Part shown: positions 1-13,700 of the stretch, piece by piece
Position numbering within the stretch: position 1 is the first letter of the stretch
Layout of the letters: every line of letters begins with the position of its first letter
Assembly: GCF_950023065.1 (NCBI RefSeq)
Contig: NC_088680.1
Span: 26,524,559-26,588,558, forward strand
Length of the DNA: 64,000 nucleotides
Reading direction: 5' to 3'
DNA from: Planococcus citri
Taxonomy: Eukaryota > Arthropoda > Insecta > Hemiptera > Pseudococcidae
Translations under genes and position numbers: made by a program
Notes under the pieces: model-generated
Database searches by the model: none
The model's input: only the letters and a program-made list of their open reading frames with translations
Told to the model about the DNA's origin: nothing

Positions 1-823
1 GCCGAAGTGGTTTTTTTTATTGATAACAAAAGGCAAATCGTAGTTGTAATTGATAAGTAGATGTATAGCCTGGACTGTATCAATGATTTCATGTCCAAGA
101 AGGACTGATTTAAGAAGTGGGGAATTAGTTTGGGAGTGTTTTTGTGAGAAAGTGGGGAGGCACTCTAATTTGTCATTAATCTTTGATGCCAATGCTGTTA
201 TTATATGTAGGTACTTACTAAAGTAAAAATATTATTGTAGATTTAACAACATAGTAGTGTTATTGTTTGGAATATCTGGTAAATTAATTGATTGAAAACA
301 CTGTGGTACCAGCAGTAGAACGTTTTGCAAATAACAAATAATTTGTACAGTTTAAAAAATTATCCTGTAAATCTTATAGCTGCAAAAGAGGAATGGATAC
401 CTTTGAGTTTGATTGTAATTAGTGACTAGAACTTCTGCACTTGTGAATGCTTAGTAGATGTTTTGTTAAAAGTGGTTGCATATCTGGTTAAGTTGTTCTT
501 CTTTACTCTAAAAATAGGAAGAAGGAGGGTAAAAATTCCATTTGTAGGTGCACTGAATATTATATTAGTGTGATAACTTGTGTAGGGTACTTAATAATAC
601 TATCTTCAGCTTTGGTTGGAGACTTATTGTAGGAGTCTTGGAGAATTCTGGCTTTCAATTCTGTTTTTTAAATAAAATTTCAGCTGGTTGAAACAGTGAG
701 CTGGTAGGCTCCTCTAATGAAAAGATTTCCTGCAGAAAATGTATGTAAATTGTAATGTAAAATTTTAAGCACCCATGTTCATTTAATCGGTATTTATATT
801 CAGTACTTGGCATATTTACCTAC
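1..823. other. Intron sequence upstream of troponin I exons
   Basis: No exon, RNA gene or repeat that I could support. Because the next troponin I exon (3925) begins mid-protein, this stretch most likely lies in an intron of that gene. I looked for the exon that should precede it (the coiled-coil segment of troponin I) and did not find it, so that exon lies upstream of the window. Confidence 0.5.
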
Positions 824-3480
824 TAGTCAGGTCTCAATTGGTCATCCGCTCGCTAATTCTGTCGAAAGCAATTTTATGACTGATTATTGTTCTATAGGTC
901 AATACGAAAAAATTTAGCCCAGATGCCCTTTTTTTACCCTCCCCCTTTTCCGAGGGTCCACCCCCCTAACTTGAAAATCCGTCTATCTCTTCACCTATTG
1001 GTCGTACGAAAAAAAAGTTTGGATGAAAATTGTTCCTTAACATCTCCTCTACAACGTGGTCATCTTCAATTTCTGTTTGGAACAACCGTTGAGCTTAAAA
1101 GCTCAAAAAAGCGCTCTCAAAATCCGTTTTTTTTGATTTTCCGCCGAAATTTACAGGTATACATTGAGAAATATAATAACAAAAAGTGTTTAGAATTAAA
1201 TTTACTTTCAAATGACCCGTATCACAACCAATTTTCTCACCTCCCCCTCGATTCCATAGGACCCACCCCCCTCCCAAAATTCCAATATTTGATTTCAGGG
1301 ACAATTGAATATAACTTTGATAAAAATTGTTTGTTTTCATTCAATAATACTGAAATACTCAGTTTTTGATTAGTATAAGACATAAAAATAGTCAAAACTG
1401 TAGGCTTGTTCTGTGAAAATGAAAAGTTGATTAGCAAATTACATACATGTAAATAATATTAGGAAAGAAGTGGTCAATCGGTAGGTTTCAAAACATGGAG
1501 TAAAGTTCAATTACATACAATAGGCAGATACGTATCAACACCTAGATAACAAACATTTCATTTCCAGTCATTTTTTCATTTTACTTATATGTACGTTGCA
1601 GTGTTTAGCACATTTTCCTTTCCATCATTCAAAAAATTACTGGAGAAAATTTCAGTCTTATGATATGAATCTGCACAAATAAATTTTAAAAATTTTCATA
1701 AAAATCGATCGAAGTTTCCATCATAATATCTGTTCATTTTTACAGAACAATCCTACATATAATATTATGTACTCGTATGTAGTTTCGACTATTTTTATGC
1801 CTTACACAAATCAAAACCTGTGCATTTCAGCATTATTGAATGAAAACACAGATAGGTGCAACGATTACGATTATAATCGATTAATAATCATCGATTATTT
1901 ACAATCGTCCATAATTGATTAATCAGATCTTTGCATAATTTTTGAATTAATTTATATGTTTTGGTTTTATGTACATAATTTGTTATGTGCAGTTTCATAT
2001 TTTCTTTTTCACTTCAACCCTTTCATTAGAATGACTTTTTCATTGAAAATTGGAATGAAAAACTGTTCACATAATGGTTCTTTCTGAGAAGATGATGGTG
2101 ATGATTGACGTCACTCAATTCTATTCGATCACCGAACAGCAGATTTTTTGGCCGATCAATCGGTTATATCCTATTACTTGGGACGAAATACTCGATGTAG
2201 CATCGATTATAATCGTTGCTTCTCTGAATGCAGGCATTTAACTGAGAAAGGCGAAATTCAGTTTATACCTCGATTTCAACCTTTCTAGAAGTAGGTACAG
2301 ATCAATTCGTTATTTGTGATAAAAACTATGATCGAATTTGATGCAAATTTTTCAATTTTTTTATGCAAATTTACACCCTGAGACCAAAATTTTCTCCAGT
2401 GATTACTTTTGAATGAACAGAAAATGTGTTAAACACTGCCATATAAAATGAAGAAATGATTTTAAAAAGTCTTTTAAAAAAATTGCTTTTGAAAACATGT
2501 GACTGAATCGAATTACATTTTGTCCCTATTTATTTTGGTATACTTACCTACTTACCTATCTTTTAGAAAACCAGAGTCCAAAAATTGCTGGAAGATCAAA
2601 AATAGTTCGAAATCATGACTAATCGACTCGAAATATCTAGAGTAGAGTACAATTAAATTTTAACTTTCTCTGGTTAATCTTATGAAACTTACGATATTTT
2701 TTCAAAGAGAACGAGCCAAATTTGAAATTTTGAAAATTCACCGAAAATCGAGAAAAGAACAGGCATGTAAATGAGAACGGTGAGATTCAGTTTATACCCT
2801 ATTTTCAACCTTTCGAGTAAAAAAATGTAATTTTGTAGCGGGGAAAAATTCAAAATTGAGTAGTGGATATGGCAATAGGGAGGATTGGCCACTTCTTTTC
2901 GACTATTTTCATGTCTTATACTAATCAAAAACTGAGTATTTCAGCATTATTGAATGAAAACAAACAATTTTTATCAAAGTTATATTCAATTGTCCCTGAA
3001 ATCAAATATTGGAATTTTGGGAGGGGGGTGGGTCCTATGGAATCGAGGGGGAGGTGAGAAAATTGGTTGTGATACGGGTCATTTGAAAGTAAATTTAATT
3101 CTAAACACTTTTTGTTATTATATTTCTCAATGTATACCTGTAAATTTCGGCGGAAAATCAAAAAAAACGGATTTTGAGAGCGCTTTTTTGAGCTTTTAAG
3201 CTCAACGGTTGTTCCAAACAGAAATCGAAGATGACCACGTTGTAGAGGAGATGTTAAGGAACAATTTTCATTCAAACTTTTTTTTCGTACGACCAATAGG
3301 TGAAGAGATAGACGGATTTTCAAGTTAGGGGGGTGGACCCTCGGAAAAGGGGGAGGGTAAAAAAAGGGCATCTGGGCTAAATTTTTTCGTATTGACCTAT
3401 AGAACAATAATCAGTCATAAAATTGCTTTCGACAGAATACGCGAGCGGACGTCATTTTTTGTCAAATTGAGACCTGACTA
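824..3480. mobile_element. Foldback-type element with ~570-bp inverted arms
   Basis: The left arm (824 to about 1393) and the right arm (about 2903 to 3480) are inverted copies with only scattered differences. The tips read TAGTCAGGTCTCAATT on the left and its complement on the right. TACCTAC flanks both ends (817-823 and 3481-3487), a possible 7-bp target duplication; that word is common in this genome, so it could be chance. The ~1.5-kb middle is AT-rich and has no transposase-like reading frame. Open frames of 160 and 81 codons appear in each arm only because the arms are mirror copies. This looks like a non-autonomous DNA transposon, inserted in a troponin I intron. The superfamily is not resolved. 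Confidence 0.7.
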
Positions 3481-3924
3481 TACCTACATTGTAGGCATAA
3501 ATTATTATATTTTGTGTGTACCTATACTATAGTAATTCACTGAGTACTATCCAAATTGACTGTACCTTTTTTATATAATTTATATTAGGTAGGTACCTAC
3601 CTATGAATATTGATCTAATCCTATTAAAAATTTGACATGTGATACCTTTCCTTATCAGTGCACCTCTTTAGTTAAGTCACATTGGTTGATATGTCTCAAA
3701 ATTCTTTATTCAAATTGTAAATTATTTTTTAGTTCATAACATCACCCACTAACTTCTTATATGTTCTTTGTTGCTTATGCAACTGCATTTCATCCCCACC
3801 TGCTTCTATGCTTGGAGCCATTTTTGTCAATTACCTTGTACTAGTATTTTTTTAAAAATTCACAATAAAGCAAATATTGGCTGATTTTGTTTTATGCCCT
3901 AATATGTGATTTTTGTTTCAATAG
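3481..3924. other. Troponin I intron, 3' part
   Basis: AT-rich sequence between the foldback element and the acceptor AG at 3923-3924. It contains an inverted TAGGTAGGTACCTACCTA-like patch near 3589-3603. No coding signal. Confidence 0.5.
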
Positions 3925-4392
3925 ATCACAGACTTGAACAGCCAAGTTAATGACTTGAGAGGAAAATTGTAAGTATTAAGATATGTTTAGTGAATTTTTC
4001 AATTGATGAGCCAAATTCATATTTTAATCTGATTCAATTTCTTTTTTTTTTTTTACAGCATAAAACCAACCTTGAAAAAAGTTTCCAAGTATGAAAACAA
4101 ATTTGCAAAATTGCAAAAGAAAGCTGCAGAATTTAATTTCCGTAATCAATTAAAAGTTGTGAAAAAGAAAGAATTCACCTTAGAAGAGGAAGAAAAAGAA
4201 GTAAATTTTGTGTACATACATATACATTTATGGGGGAAGTTTGAGTGTGTGTGTGTGGGGGAGAATATCAATAAAATTGTTGGTACCTATATAAAATCAC
4301 CTATTAATCATTTATTGCATTTTCTTTTGCAGAAAAAACCAGATTGGTCGAAAAAAGGAGCTGGAAAAGAAGAAGTGGAAGTTGATGCATAA
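3925..4392 (+). CDS. wupA: Troponin I, C-terminal exons (partial gene)
   Basis: Inhibitory subunit of the troponin complex on the muscle thin filament. It holds actomyosin off until calcium binds troponin C. Three exons, 3925-3968, 4059-4200 and 4333-4392 (stop TAA), join in frame with GT-AG introns and give 81 residues. They begin ITDLNSQVNDLRGK, followed by the highly conserved actin-binding block KYENKFAKLQKKAAEFNFRN and the acidic/lysine tail EFTLEEEEKE-KKPDWSKK, ending EVEVDA. This matches the insect troponin I C-terminus almost residue for residue. The N-terminal and alternative exons lie upstream of the window; the intron before 3925 carries the foldback element. It faces the lipid-transfer gene tail to tail, with 712 bases between the two stop codons. 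Extra in-frame codons after 4200 belong to the 132-bp intron. Confidence 0.95.
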
Positions 4393-4496
4393 ATTTAATT
4401 GCATGCTGATAAATTATTTAACCTCAAGTACACTTTTTATTTTACCAGCTTACATTGTTTATAATTCAAGAACCAAAATTTCATTATGTAACAGTA

Positions 4497-4502
4497 AATA
4501 AA
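4497..4502 (+). terminator. Poly(A) signal AATAAA for troponin I
   Basis: Canonical AATAAA 105 bases after the troponin I stop, the first such hexamer downstream. Confidence 0.6.
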
Positions 4503-4836
4503 TTAAATCGTAAGTGTGTAATAATAAAACATTTTTCCAAAATGTGCGAACTTGCAGTTTTTTTCTCTCTTGATACCAGTAAATTTCAAAGTTTGAACAT
4601 TTCTGAATCACCCCTTCCACCCTTTTGGAAGGAGTCATTAAATTGTCAGCATAAGAAACAAAGATTTTGTGATGGGAGGAGAATCCATTTTTTAGAATTT
4701 TTCTAGTCAAAAGTAACCTATCATGGTCTTTTTTATTCATACTGGATACCAACTGCAATAATAAAAGTTCAAGTTTTTCAATTTTTCAACTCAATTAAGT
4801 GTTTTTATGTAGTATCAAGTGAAAAATACTCTCAAA

Positions 4837-4842
4837 TTTATT
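4837..4842 (-). terminator. Candidate poly(A) signal for lipid-transfer gene
   Basis: AATAAA on the minus strand about 260 bases after the lipid-transfer stop. A second copy at 4732-4737 is an alternative. Either would leave the two convergent transcripts very close together. Confidence 0.4.
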
Positions 4843-5104
4843 TGAATAGCAACTGATTTCACCATCTTATGTAGGTAATAAGGAAAAACATTTTTGAAAA
4901 TCCCAAAAAAATTGACAAATTGGTTTTTGCAGCTGAAATAGTTGGTAAAGAGGATAATGGAAAATCTGTTTTTAAAAAATTCATCCCTTTAGAAACCAAA
5001 GCTGCGGCGCTGCGCATCTCATATGGCATCTCAGTTGGAATATAAACTTACGTAATAAATACTTATCGAAATAATTTTTAAAAATCTTAAAATAGAATCA
5101 CAGA

Positions 5105-7708
5105 TCAGTCAAACTCATCACGTGTCAACGATGTATCAGATGAAAGAACAGATTCCAAATCAGCCTCGTCTTCAACTCCCTGCGTATAAATGTAGCATTT
5201 TTATCAATGTGAAAATTTAAATAATTTTGTAAGTTATTTGATGGTTTAATGGGCTACTTACGAAATCAAAATTGACTGTGGATGGGTACGAGCAAGACAA
5301 ACATTCGAAATAAGGAACACCATTGTTATCTGAATGACATTCGCATTCTTGACATTCGTTTGGCTTCATGGTTTGTACCACTCGTTTGGAAAATACTGTT
5401 GCAAATTTTCTCATCATACTAGTATTCTCAGATAGGTATTTGGCAGCAAACAAGGTTCCTGGATAGATATACCAAAGTTTGAGTGTCTTTGAAAGAAGGA
5501 CTTAATTTTAAAAATTGTAACTGACGAGTATTCCTACCATTAGATTCCAAAGCTAATGGAATACAGTATCCCAGTAATGATTTGGTCAATTTTATTGACT
5601 TCCTCATCTCATGATCACCTCTAAAACTCTTGTGATCTTCTTTGGTATAAGCTGTGAATCCATCCAAACCTGAAAATAACATTCATTTGTAAGCATCATT
5701 TAAGTAGATAGGTAATAATCTTATGCATGAGTGTTTCAAACAAATTTTACTTACCAAATAATACTTTTCCTGCATCTCTTTTCTCAGATGGGAAAGTCTC
5801 ATTCATTAGGATGTGTAATATGATTGATCTCTCTATCATTGCATGATGTAATACTGAGTAATCCAACTGCACATAGATAATAATATGTTCAAATATAATG
5901 TATGGGTCAAAATTTCAAATTTTTCAATGAATTAAATTTTAATTTTCAAAAAAACTGCTGAGATTCAAAAAAAGAGAATTTAACTCTCCCAATTGGACTT
6001 TTTGTCTTTAGAAAAATTTTTCTGATTGCTGAAATACCTTTCTTGTGAGAAAATGCATACTTACCACCATATTTGCAGGATCGCAATTCGAACAAGGAAT
6101 TAATATGAATGTTTTTGATACTCCTATTCTAAATGATAACTTGGAAGCGAAACGAATCGCAGCAAAAATATCCGAATTGCCATTTCCTGTAATTAAAATC
6201 ATTCTAATTCCAATGTCTGGCTTCAAACAAACCTATGTAATCAATCTTCCCATACCTATATTAATATTCTCAAAATATTTCGGAAATGTGCTATTATTAG
6301 CGAACACTTTATCATTTAGGATTATACTATGGGCACCATCGTGCACTCCATCTCCTCCAAATACAACCAGAGCGTACCTAAAATCTCAAAATGAATTATT
6401 TTTTCATTGAATAAACCTCTTAGTGGGTTGTAAACAGCACATACTGATTATTCGTATAACGGTTGCTGACTGCTTCTTTATTCAAAGTACTTATGAGGTG
6501 TTGGATATTTTTCTTCGCTAATAAGTCTTTGTTGCAGGGTTTAGCTTCCACTATGAATACTATATCGCTAGATTGTGGCACTTTTTTCCCATCTAGATGT
6601 ACGAAGTCGCCTTCGTGGATCTTTTTTTCAGCGTCACAACTGCAAATTGTACCAAGAATTTCATTAATGATCAACAATTCATTTTTTCAACCCCTTATGA
6701 ATATATGTATTAGGTGTATGAGGTTGGGCTTACTTCACACAATATGGTGGAATTCGTATAGGTACTGAATTCATTTTACAAGACTGGATATAAGCCATTG
6801 CCGCAGCGCATACTTTATAATCTTCTAAATGAAGTGTGCAAATATCATAAAATGGTATCGGGTTCACCTGAAGAGATGTAAAAATGGTACAATACAATTT
6901 AATTCTCATTTTCCCAAGGTTAATTTGCATTTTTAAATTATTACCTCGCTGAAACAGGCTTCAAAAGGTGAAGTTGTGTTGGTGAAGAGCGAAGCACATT
7001 TTTCATTGACACCATTATCCAATGGAGACAGCATACTGGAATTGATTGCGGGGCATGTTCGACTTTGTGACGATAAAGACCATAAATACCATTCCGGGTC
7101 TTGGTTAATCGCATGTTTGTTGTAAATTGTGACGTCGTCGCTAGGTTCGTTGTTCATTGTACCCAATAAACCGGATGTTTTGCCGAAAAACCAACCTGGA
7201 GTTGTGCGCCAGGAGTAATTATTTGATCTTGAATTTAGCACATACGTATTATGATCTTCAAAACTTACCCGATAAATGAACCATACAAATGTTGTAGTAC
7301 ATGTTGCATTCCAATGTGATTCCTTTTTTATTCTTGACTGTGATGATATTGTGATCGAAGTAAATATACGTCTGGTTAAGTTGCAGAGGATACGATGTGG
7401 CTTTTCGAGAATCCAAAGTAATACTCTGAAAAATTTTAGATTCTTTTTAAAAGTTCTCCCAAGAGTTTGTTGTCTACTTTAAAAGTCACTTACAGCAGGA
7501 GAGAAATTAATTGTGATGGTTTCCCCTTCAGTCAACAATGAGATGCTTTCGTATGCAAAAGAATGTTCACGATTACCGTTAAGGACTAGAGAAAACTCAT
7601 CGTCTATGAAATCGTGAGATAACAAGTATTGACAACTGTTACCATAAAATGGCACATGTCTCGAATCAAACGTGATATAATTATTCAATCCGACTAAAAT
7701 AGCGTAAC
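5105..7708 (-). CDS. Lipid-transfer gene segment 5: VWD domain and C-terminal tail (exons 61-71)
   Basis: Exons in transcript order: 7494-7708, 7269-7425, 6945-7195, 6734-6867, 6445-6639, 6256-6377, 6065-6186, 5755-5866, 5538-5669, 5262-5458, 5105-5179. They encode roughly residues 3613-4182. The VWD domain opens with YITFDSRHVPFYG and CQYLLSHDF. It continues through the paired cysteines of LECNMYYNIC and the diagnostic GLLGTMNNEPSDD loop, then ends near PYCVNC. After it comes the family tail: SSDIVFIVEAKPCNKDLL, VSKTFILIPCSNC, LLGYCIPLALESNGT, a CQECECHSDNNG cysteine cluster, and an acidic end. Every acceptor/donor is AG/GT and phases close. The start of exon 67 (6065-6186) uses the AG before GAAATGG, not the upstream AG, because only that keeps the phase. 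Confidence 0.93.
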
Positions 7709-10700
7709 CTGAAAAAAAAAAGGTAGAGTTGAGTAGATGCTTATAAATGACCATTTACTGGTTGAGCTGCATCGTAAATCTAAAATTCAAGTACCTTTGA
7801 ATGGAGGAAACCAAGAATCTGGATCAAGTAACGAAATCGCAGTGTTGAAGATGGACCAGAATTTCAGTTTTGATTTCGAAATATAGGATTGAACTTTTTT
7901 GAGGAATTTGTATTCTTCTATTTCCTGTGAAAATGAATTGAGTGAGTTGAATTTCCCATTGTAACTCGAACCAAAAATGAAATTGAGTCCTAAACGAGTG
8001 TGCTCAAATATTTTCATGAGGTAAAAACAAAAAAAAAACTTGTTCTAAGGATTGAGTAAAGTCGAACAACTTAACTCCATTTTCGATCCGTAGATAAAAT
8101 AAATATTCGATTTGATATTATTGAATAGGTCTGTTGAATTTTATAAAAGGTCTCAAAAGAGTGTTTTAAAATTTTAAAAAGTCTCATCTTTTTACCTCAT
8201 ATATTGGAGTTTCATTGAATGCGTGCCAAGGAAATGGTAATTTTTGTTCCAGTTTGATTATACCACTTTCAGGATCGAATAAGAATTTGGTTTTAGGTTT
8301 GTGAACCCTGTGAAATAAATTTTATTAATTTTCTGATGATATTTTCGAGGTGTATGGTGTATATTAAGAATGACCTACTTCATTTCGTTTTCAAGAGCTG
8401 TATTCGAATTTTCTTGGAATTGTCTGTATATAAATGGAATTAATTTTTGGATACCTGAGGTCACGTCAAAGTATTCATAAATCCAAATCGCCTGAAAATT
8501 AAAAACAAGTAGATTAGGTACCCATTTTATTACTTTCGTTAATTTAAAAAATAAAAACTGTTCGATATTAACTCCAAGATTTTCTGAATACCTGATTATA
8601 CATAATTTTCACGTTATCCACTGTGTAGGCTATCAATTGAAGTTTATAAAGTTGTTTAATTTCCTCCCAAATCTCATTACCGATTGATTTAAGTTCATCT
8701 CCTGAAAACACCAAACAAAAAGTGATTCTTGATGGTAAATTTTTCAAAAAAAAATTTACTTTAAATTTATTCTATCTTGAGTAGGTACTTACGGAAAGGT
8801 ATTTGAGAAAAGTAATATTCGTACACTGCGTCGAACATCACACCAACATATTTTTTCACATTAGTAATGAAGTCATTTTTGGAAAAATCTTTATAAATAC
8901 TATCCAATTTTTGAGTCAAATTAGTGCTTTTCAAAATATAAGGAGAGTTCATAAAATCGTCCTTTCTCGCGTAAATGAAATCTGCAATGAAAAAATTGAA
9001 ATTGAAAATGAATCAACTTTCAGTCTTGGGAAAATTATGTATTTTGTAGCTGTTGAAATCTTACCAACGAGTTTTCTAGTGCTCGACCAAAAAGTGGAAT
9101 CGATGTGGTGGATAATTTCAATGAAGGTGGGCTCAAAAATTAATAAAATTTTACTCCAGTAATGCGTTAATACTGATATTAGCTCATTTATTACGCTCTC
9201 TGTGCTCGAAACGAACGATATGTGAAGGTCTTTGACGAACTGTGAAACATACGAAAAATTACACGAACTGATACGTATCTTACTTGAGGATTAAAATTTA
9301 ATGAAAGGGTTGTTTTTACATTGTCGAATTTTTCAGTCGCTTTTCTAATGAATTTTGCTATGTAAATTTCAGCTTTTCCTTCTACTAATTCGTCCAAGAC
9401 GTTCATTAATTCTTCGTAGAATTCTTTCACCGTATTTACAAACCAGATTAGAGATTTTCTTATTGTTTCGCCGGTTTCTCCCATCGATTCCCAAACTTCG
9501 CTCACAATTTTTGGTAGAGCGCCTATTTTATCTCTATCCAAAAAAAAAAATTATGGGCAAATATTGAATTTTGAAAAAAATATTCACATGAGTGATTAAA
9601 TTTCTACTCACATTATGGATACTTCTTGGCTAAGCATGGTGTACAGTTGATGGATATCTTTTAAAAAGAACTCATTAGCGTGATAAGATTCATTGAGCAA
9701 GGTTTTGAAATAATTTATGTTCTCCTGAATTGTCTTTATATTGCTGCAAAATATGATTGGAATTAATATCAATCTTCAAGTCCGAGGGGTTCAAAAAGTA
9801 CGTGTTTAGTACTTGAAATCTTCGATGAACTCCTGCATTTCAGGTTTTGCATCATGCCAAACATCCAAGACCGTATCGGTAGCCTCAGATCTCAAAAACT
9901 GGGTCCAAAATTCTATGGATTCTTGAGCAGATGTCCATAAATACGATATGCTGTTTCGAACTGTTCGCTGTTGAATTCAAATATGTAATTATTTAATTGC
10001 TTAAAACCTCACTTAAATTGTATTTTCTGCACTAAACGTACCAGCAGATTGTAACCCATATCAGTCCTCCATAATAAAGCTGAAGATAGGAATCTGGAAT
10101 GATTCAAGGCTAAATAGAACGATAGCTGAGGGAAATTAAAGTCATTGTAGGATCTCCAAATGTTAAACTTTGCTTCTCTGTTTTCTGGCACGTTGCCCTC
10201 AATTTTTAAATAATCTGTTGCGTCTGAAAAAAAAATCATATTTTTCATTCATAGGTACGTTTTTTCTTCATTGATTTTTTTGCGAAAAATCATAGTTGAT
10301 TTATAAGTACCCGAGGTCAGATTAATCGTTGCATGGGTCTCTTTTGCTTCCAGGTCTACTTCAAATCTACCAGAAATATCAGTCCCTGCTGATGCCTCTA
10401 CGATCATTGTGTTCAAAATGTGTTTCGATTCAACTGCACCATAATCACCGTAGAATAAAATTTTTCCTCTCAAAGATACTCTTTCTATCTCGATCATGTA
10501 TTGTTTAGTGTTCAACATTGCTTTCCCTATCCAATAATGTTCTGGTAGGTAAGATCTTCTGTATGAAATATTATTTCCAATAAGATGTACTCCTGTTTCA
10601 CTATGCAATATTCCAGAGACATCTAAATAAAACCTGTAATAAAATCAGTCATTATTAGTTACCTTAAAAACCACAGATAGTTATGTGAGTATCATGCAGA

Positions 10701-13700
10701 GGCTGGTATTAGATTTGACCAACTTTGTAGCAGGATGTTTTCCTTTCAAATGTAGTTTGTAGTTTCGATTCTCTCTATAAGATTCATCTCTGATTATTCC
10801 ATTCAAAACTAATTTCCGATTTGGATCCGGCGAATACTCAAGATCTGCATACATATCTGCTAATATTGATCTACTATGCGAAAAAGTAGTGTATAAGGTT
10901 ACATTCTGAAAGAGAATTTTGGTTCTTTTTAGTATCAAATGAGAGGAACACTGACAAATTGAGATGTGAGCAAGTAGAGCTGCCTACCTTTTTAAATGAA
11001 GGATGGAATAATGTTGTAGTGGTTTCTCGTAAGTTATTCAACGACTTTTGGGAGTTGAATATTATACCTATGGCTTTCCTCGGCTTGGCCATATAGTTGA
11101 AGACAACGAATCTAGATCCGAGGTAGTTAGGTCCGTATCCAAAATTACCCAGAAGTGAGAAATTCCTTCTTGGGTAGGCTATGTTCATATCGAACAGCTT
11201 ATCGTAAGTGGTGTTCTGTAATCAGGCGAGAAATTTTCAATTTAGATAATTTTTGTAAGATTACTGAGCAAATTAGTTTACAGCTATATTTTAATCGACC
11301 CTACCCTCTCTCTTCGCACGCCATTATCCAGCATTTTTAATGAAATCAAACAAGGTGTGACAAATCGTTTTGTGCGTTTTTAAAAATAATATCCAAATTT
11401 CGAATAATTTCTCCCTTTCCCTCTTTAATGGGTCGAAAGTGCCTTCAAGTTTTGCATAATTTTTCAAATCTTACCTTTCCCTTCCCAATTTTACCATCTC
11501 CTCAATTTTTGAAAAAAAAATCTAGAATTATTTGTGACAACCTGACTCGATTGGGGGGGGGGGGGGTGTTTGGAGTGGTTCTCATTTTAAAGTCACTTTT
11601 TTGTTTTCCCACCTCCTGAAATTGATGGATTTTTTCATGAAATAATTTAACATTTTTTGATTTTTCTTTTTGTGCAAAAAACTGATGGTGAGAGGCCTCA
11701 TTCTCCAAGCCCTCCAGCAATGTTGGTGCATAGAGCTTCCAAAAGTTGAAAAAGTTACGAAAATTGAATGAAACTGAAGTTGGAGGAAGAAATTGATTAC
11801 ACATTTTTTTCAAAAATGTTTCATTTCTATGAGAAAATCGCAGTAAATAATCCCTTTTTCGAGAACCCCCCCCCCGACTTTCTTTATTTGTTTTAAAACA
11901 ATTTCTTTCATTTTTATTCAGTAATTTAAAAAAAAAATCAACTTTTTGAGACTCGTTCATCCTGGTGACTGCTTGGCGACAGATTCACCAGAAGTCACCA
12001 AGTGGGTTTATTGTCTTTTTTATGGCGAATTGTTGGTGAAGAAATCACCAGAATTATTTTCATGGCTCTTGATTTTTCTTTTGAATGTCTGGTAACTCCT
12101 TGGTGAATTCTGGTGATTTCTTGGCGACAGATTCATCAGAAGTCACTGAGTGGGTTTTTGTATTTTTTATGGCGAATTGTTGGTGAAGAAATCGCCAGAA
12201 TATCCACAGAGTTTCTGAATTTTTTTTGAATGTCCCATGACTTATTGGTGAATTCTGGTGACTGCTTGGTGAAAGATTCACCAGAAGTCACCAAGCGGGT
12301 TTTTTGTCTTTTTTATGGCGAATTTTTGGTGAAGAAATCATCAGAATATCCTCGGAGCCTTTGAACATTTTTTTGAATACTTGGTGACTCCTCGGTGAAT
12401 TCTGGTGACTTCTGGTGAAAGATTCACGGGAAGTCACCAAGGGAGTTTTTGACTTTTTTAAAGGTGAATTTGTGATGAAAAAACCACCAGAATGTCCTCA
12501 TGACCCTAGAAATTTTTTTTGAATGTTTGGTGACTCCTTGGTGAATCCTGGTGACTTCTTGCTGATAGATTCACCAGAATTCACCAATTAGTTTTTTTGT
12601 CCTTTAAAGAAGCACTATCTATTCGCCATAATTACGTATGAAAAGGGCTTGAAAAAACGGTTTGAATACTTACAGTCATCGTCTTATTGGTTCGTAAGCC
12701 ATAGTTGAACCAAAACTGAGGTTTTAGTTTCACGTAAATGCCATTATCTTGTAAATCAGCTCCATTAGAGTAAGATTTTAAAACAATACTTCGATTAAAA
12801 TTCAGTACTGAAATATAAATAAAATAGGTATAATTATTAAAATTCAATTTGCGATTAACCTTATGCTGTTTTTTTTGTTCTTGTTCCAGAAAGTTGATTT
12901 TAAAATCATCAGTCGATTGAAAAATGATTTCCATGCTTTTCTTTAATCAAGAGATTCAAATTATTCAACGTAATAATCCAGGTAAGAATTACTTTTTTTT
13001 ATAGTTTTGGCCAATTCCTTTTTCCAAAGGTACTATGTTTTATGTAATTTGATATGAAAATTCAATAGGTAAGCCAATCTTACTTTTGAAAGTGGTCCAC
13101 TCTTGACTGTCTTCATTTTCAACCAATACTTCACCAGTCAAATTAAACGAGGTAGAATTTCTCAGGTTATAAATCTCAGTTCGTTTAAAATCCTACGAAT
13201 ACACAAAATAAGCTATATACTCATTCGAAATAAAATACGGTAGGTAATTGAATTATATGAAAAATTGCTTCGTGAAAATTACGATATACGAATACGAATC
13301 GATACCTACATGCACATGTCAGACTGCAGTTTTCCATGAAAAATGCAACCTCCATAGAACAATAAGGTGCGAGAAATTACTTACATGCAATAATCTCGAC
13401 ACATGCGGATTACTCTCCTCGTGGTAATAATTTATTCCTATCGGCATGAAATCGTTAGTTATTTCTAAATGAGTGTAGTCGTCATCGCGAGTCGACGTTT
13501 TCCTAATATCTTTGGTGAAAATACTGGTGAAAAGTTTATCACTGTTGTATAACAGTTCGGCTGAACCATTTATATGCGAGATCATATCCTGTAAATAATT
13601 ATCATACAGTACTGATTTTGGGAAAAAATTGACGTAGGTGTTCGATGTTTTGATTTATTACCTCGTAGACGTATATTAAATTACCCTCGTGCCATGTCGT

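Larger units (their letters stand above)
4393..5104. other. Convergent intergenic / 3' UTR interval
   Basis: Holds the 3' UTRs of troponin I (plus strand) and of the lipid-transfer gene (minus strand). Open frames at 4455-4758 on both strands show no codon or family signal and are taken as chance. Confidence 0.6.

Noticed and set aside
887..1369. 160-codon frame, repeated at 2925-3407 on the other strand
   Set aside because: Exists twice only because the arms of the foldback element are mirror copies; the composition is low-complexity and overlapping frames run on the opposite strand.
11502..11960. 152-codon minus-strand frame in an intron
   Set aside because: Lies wholly in an intron between phase-compatible exons, is homopolymer-rich, and has no recognisable family features.
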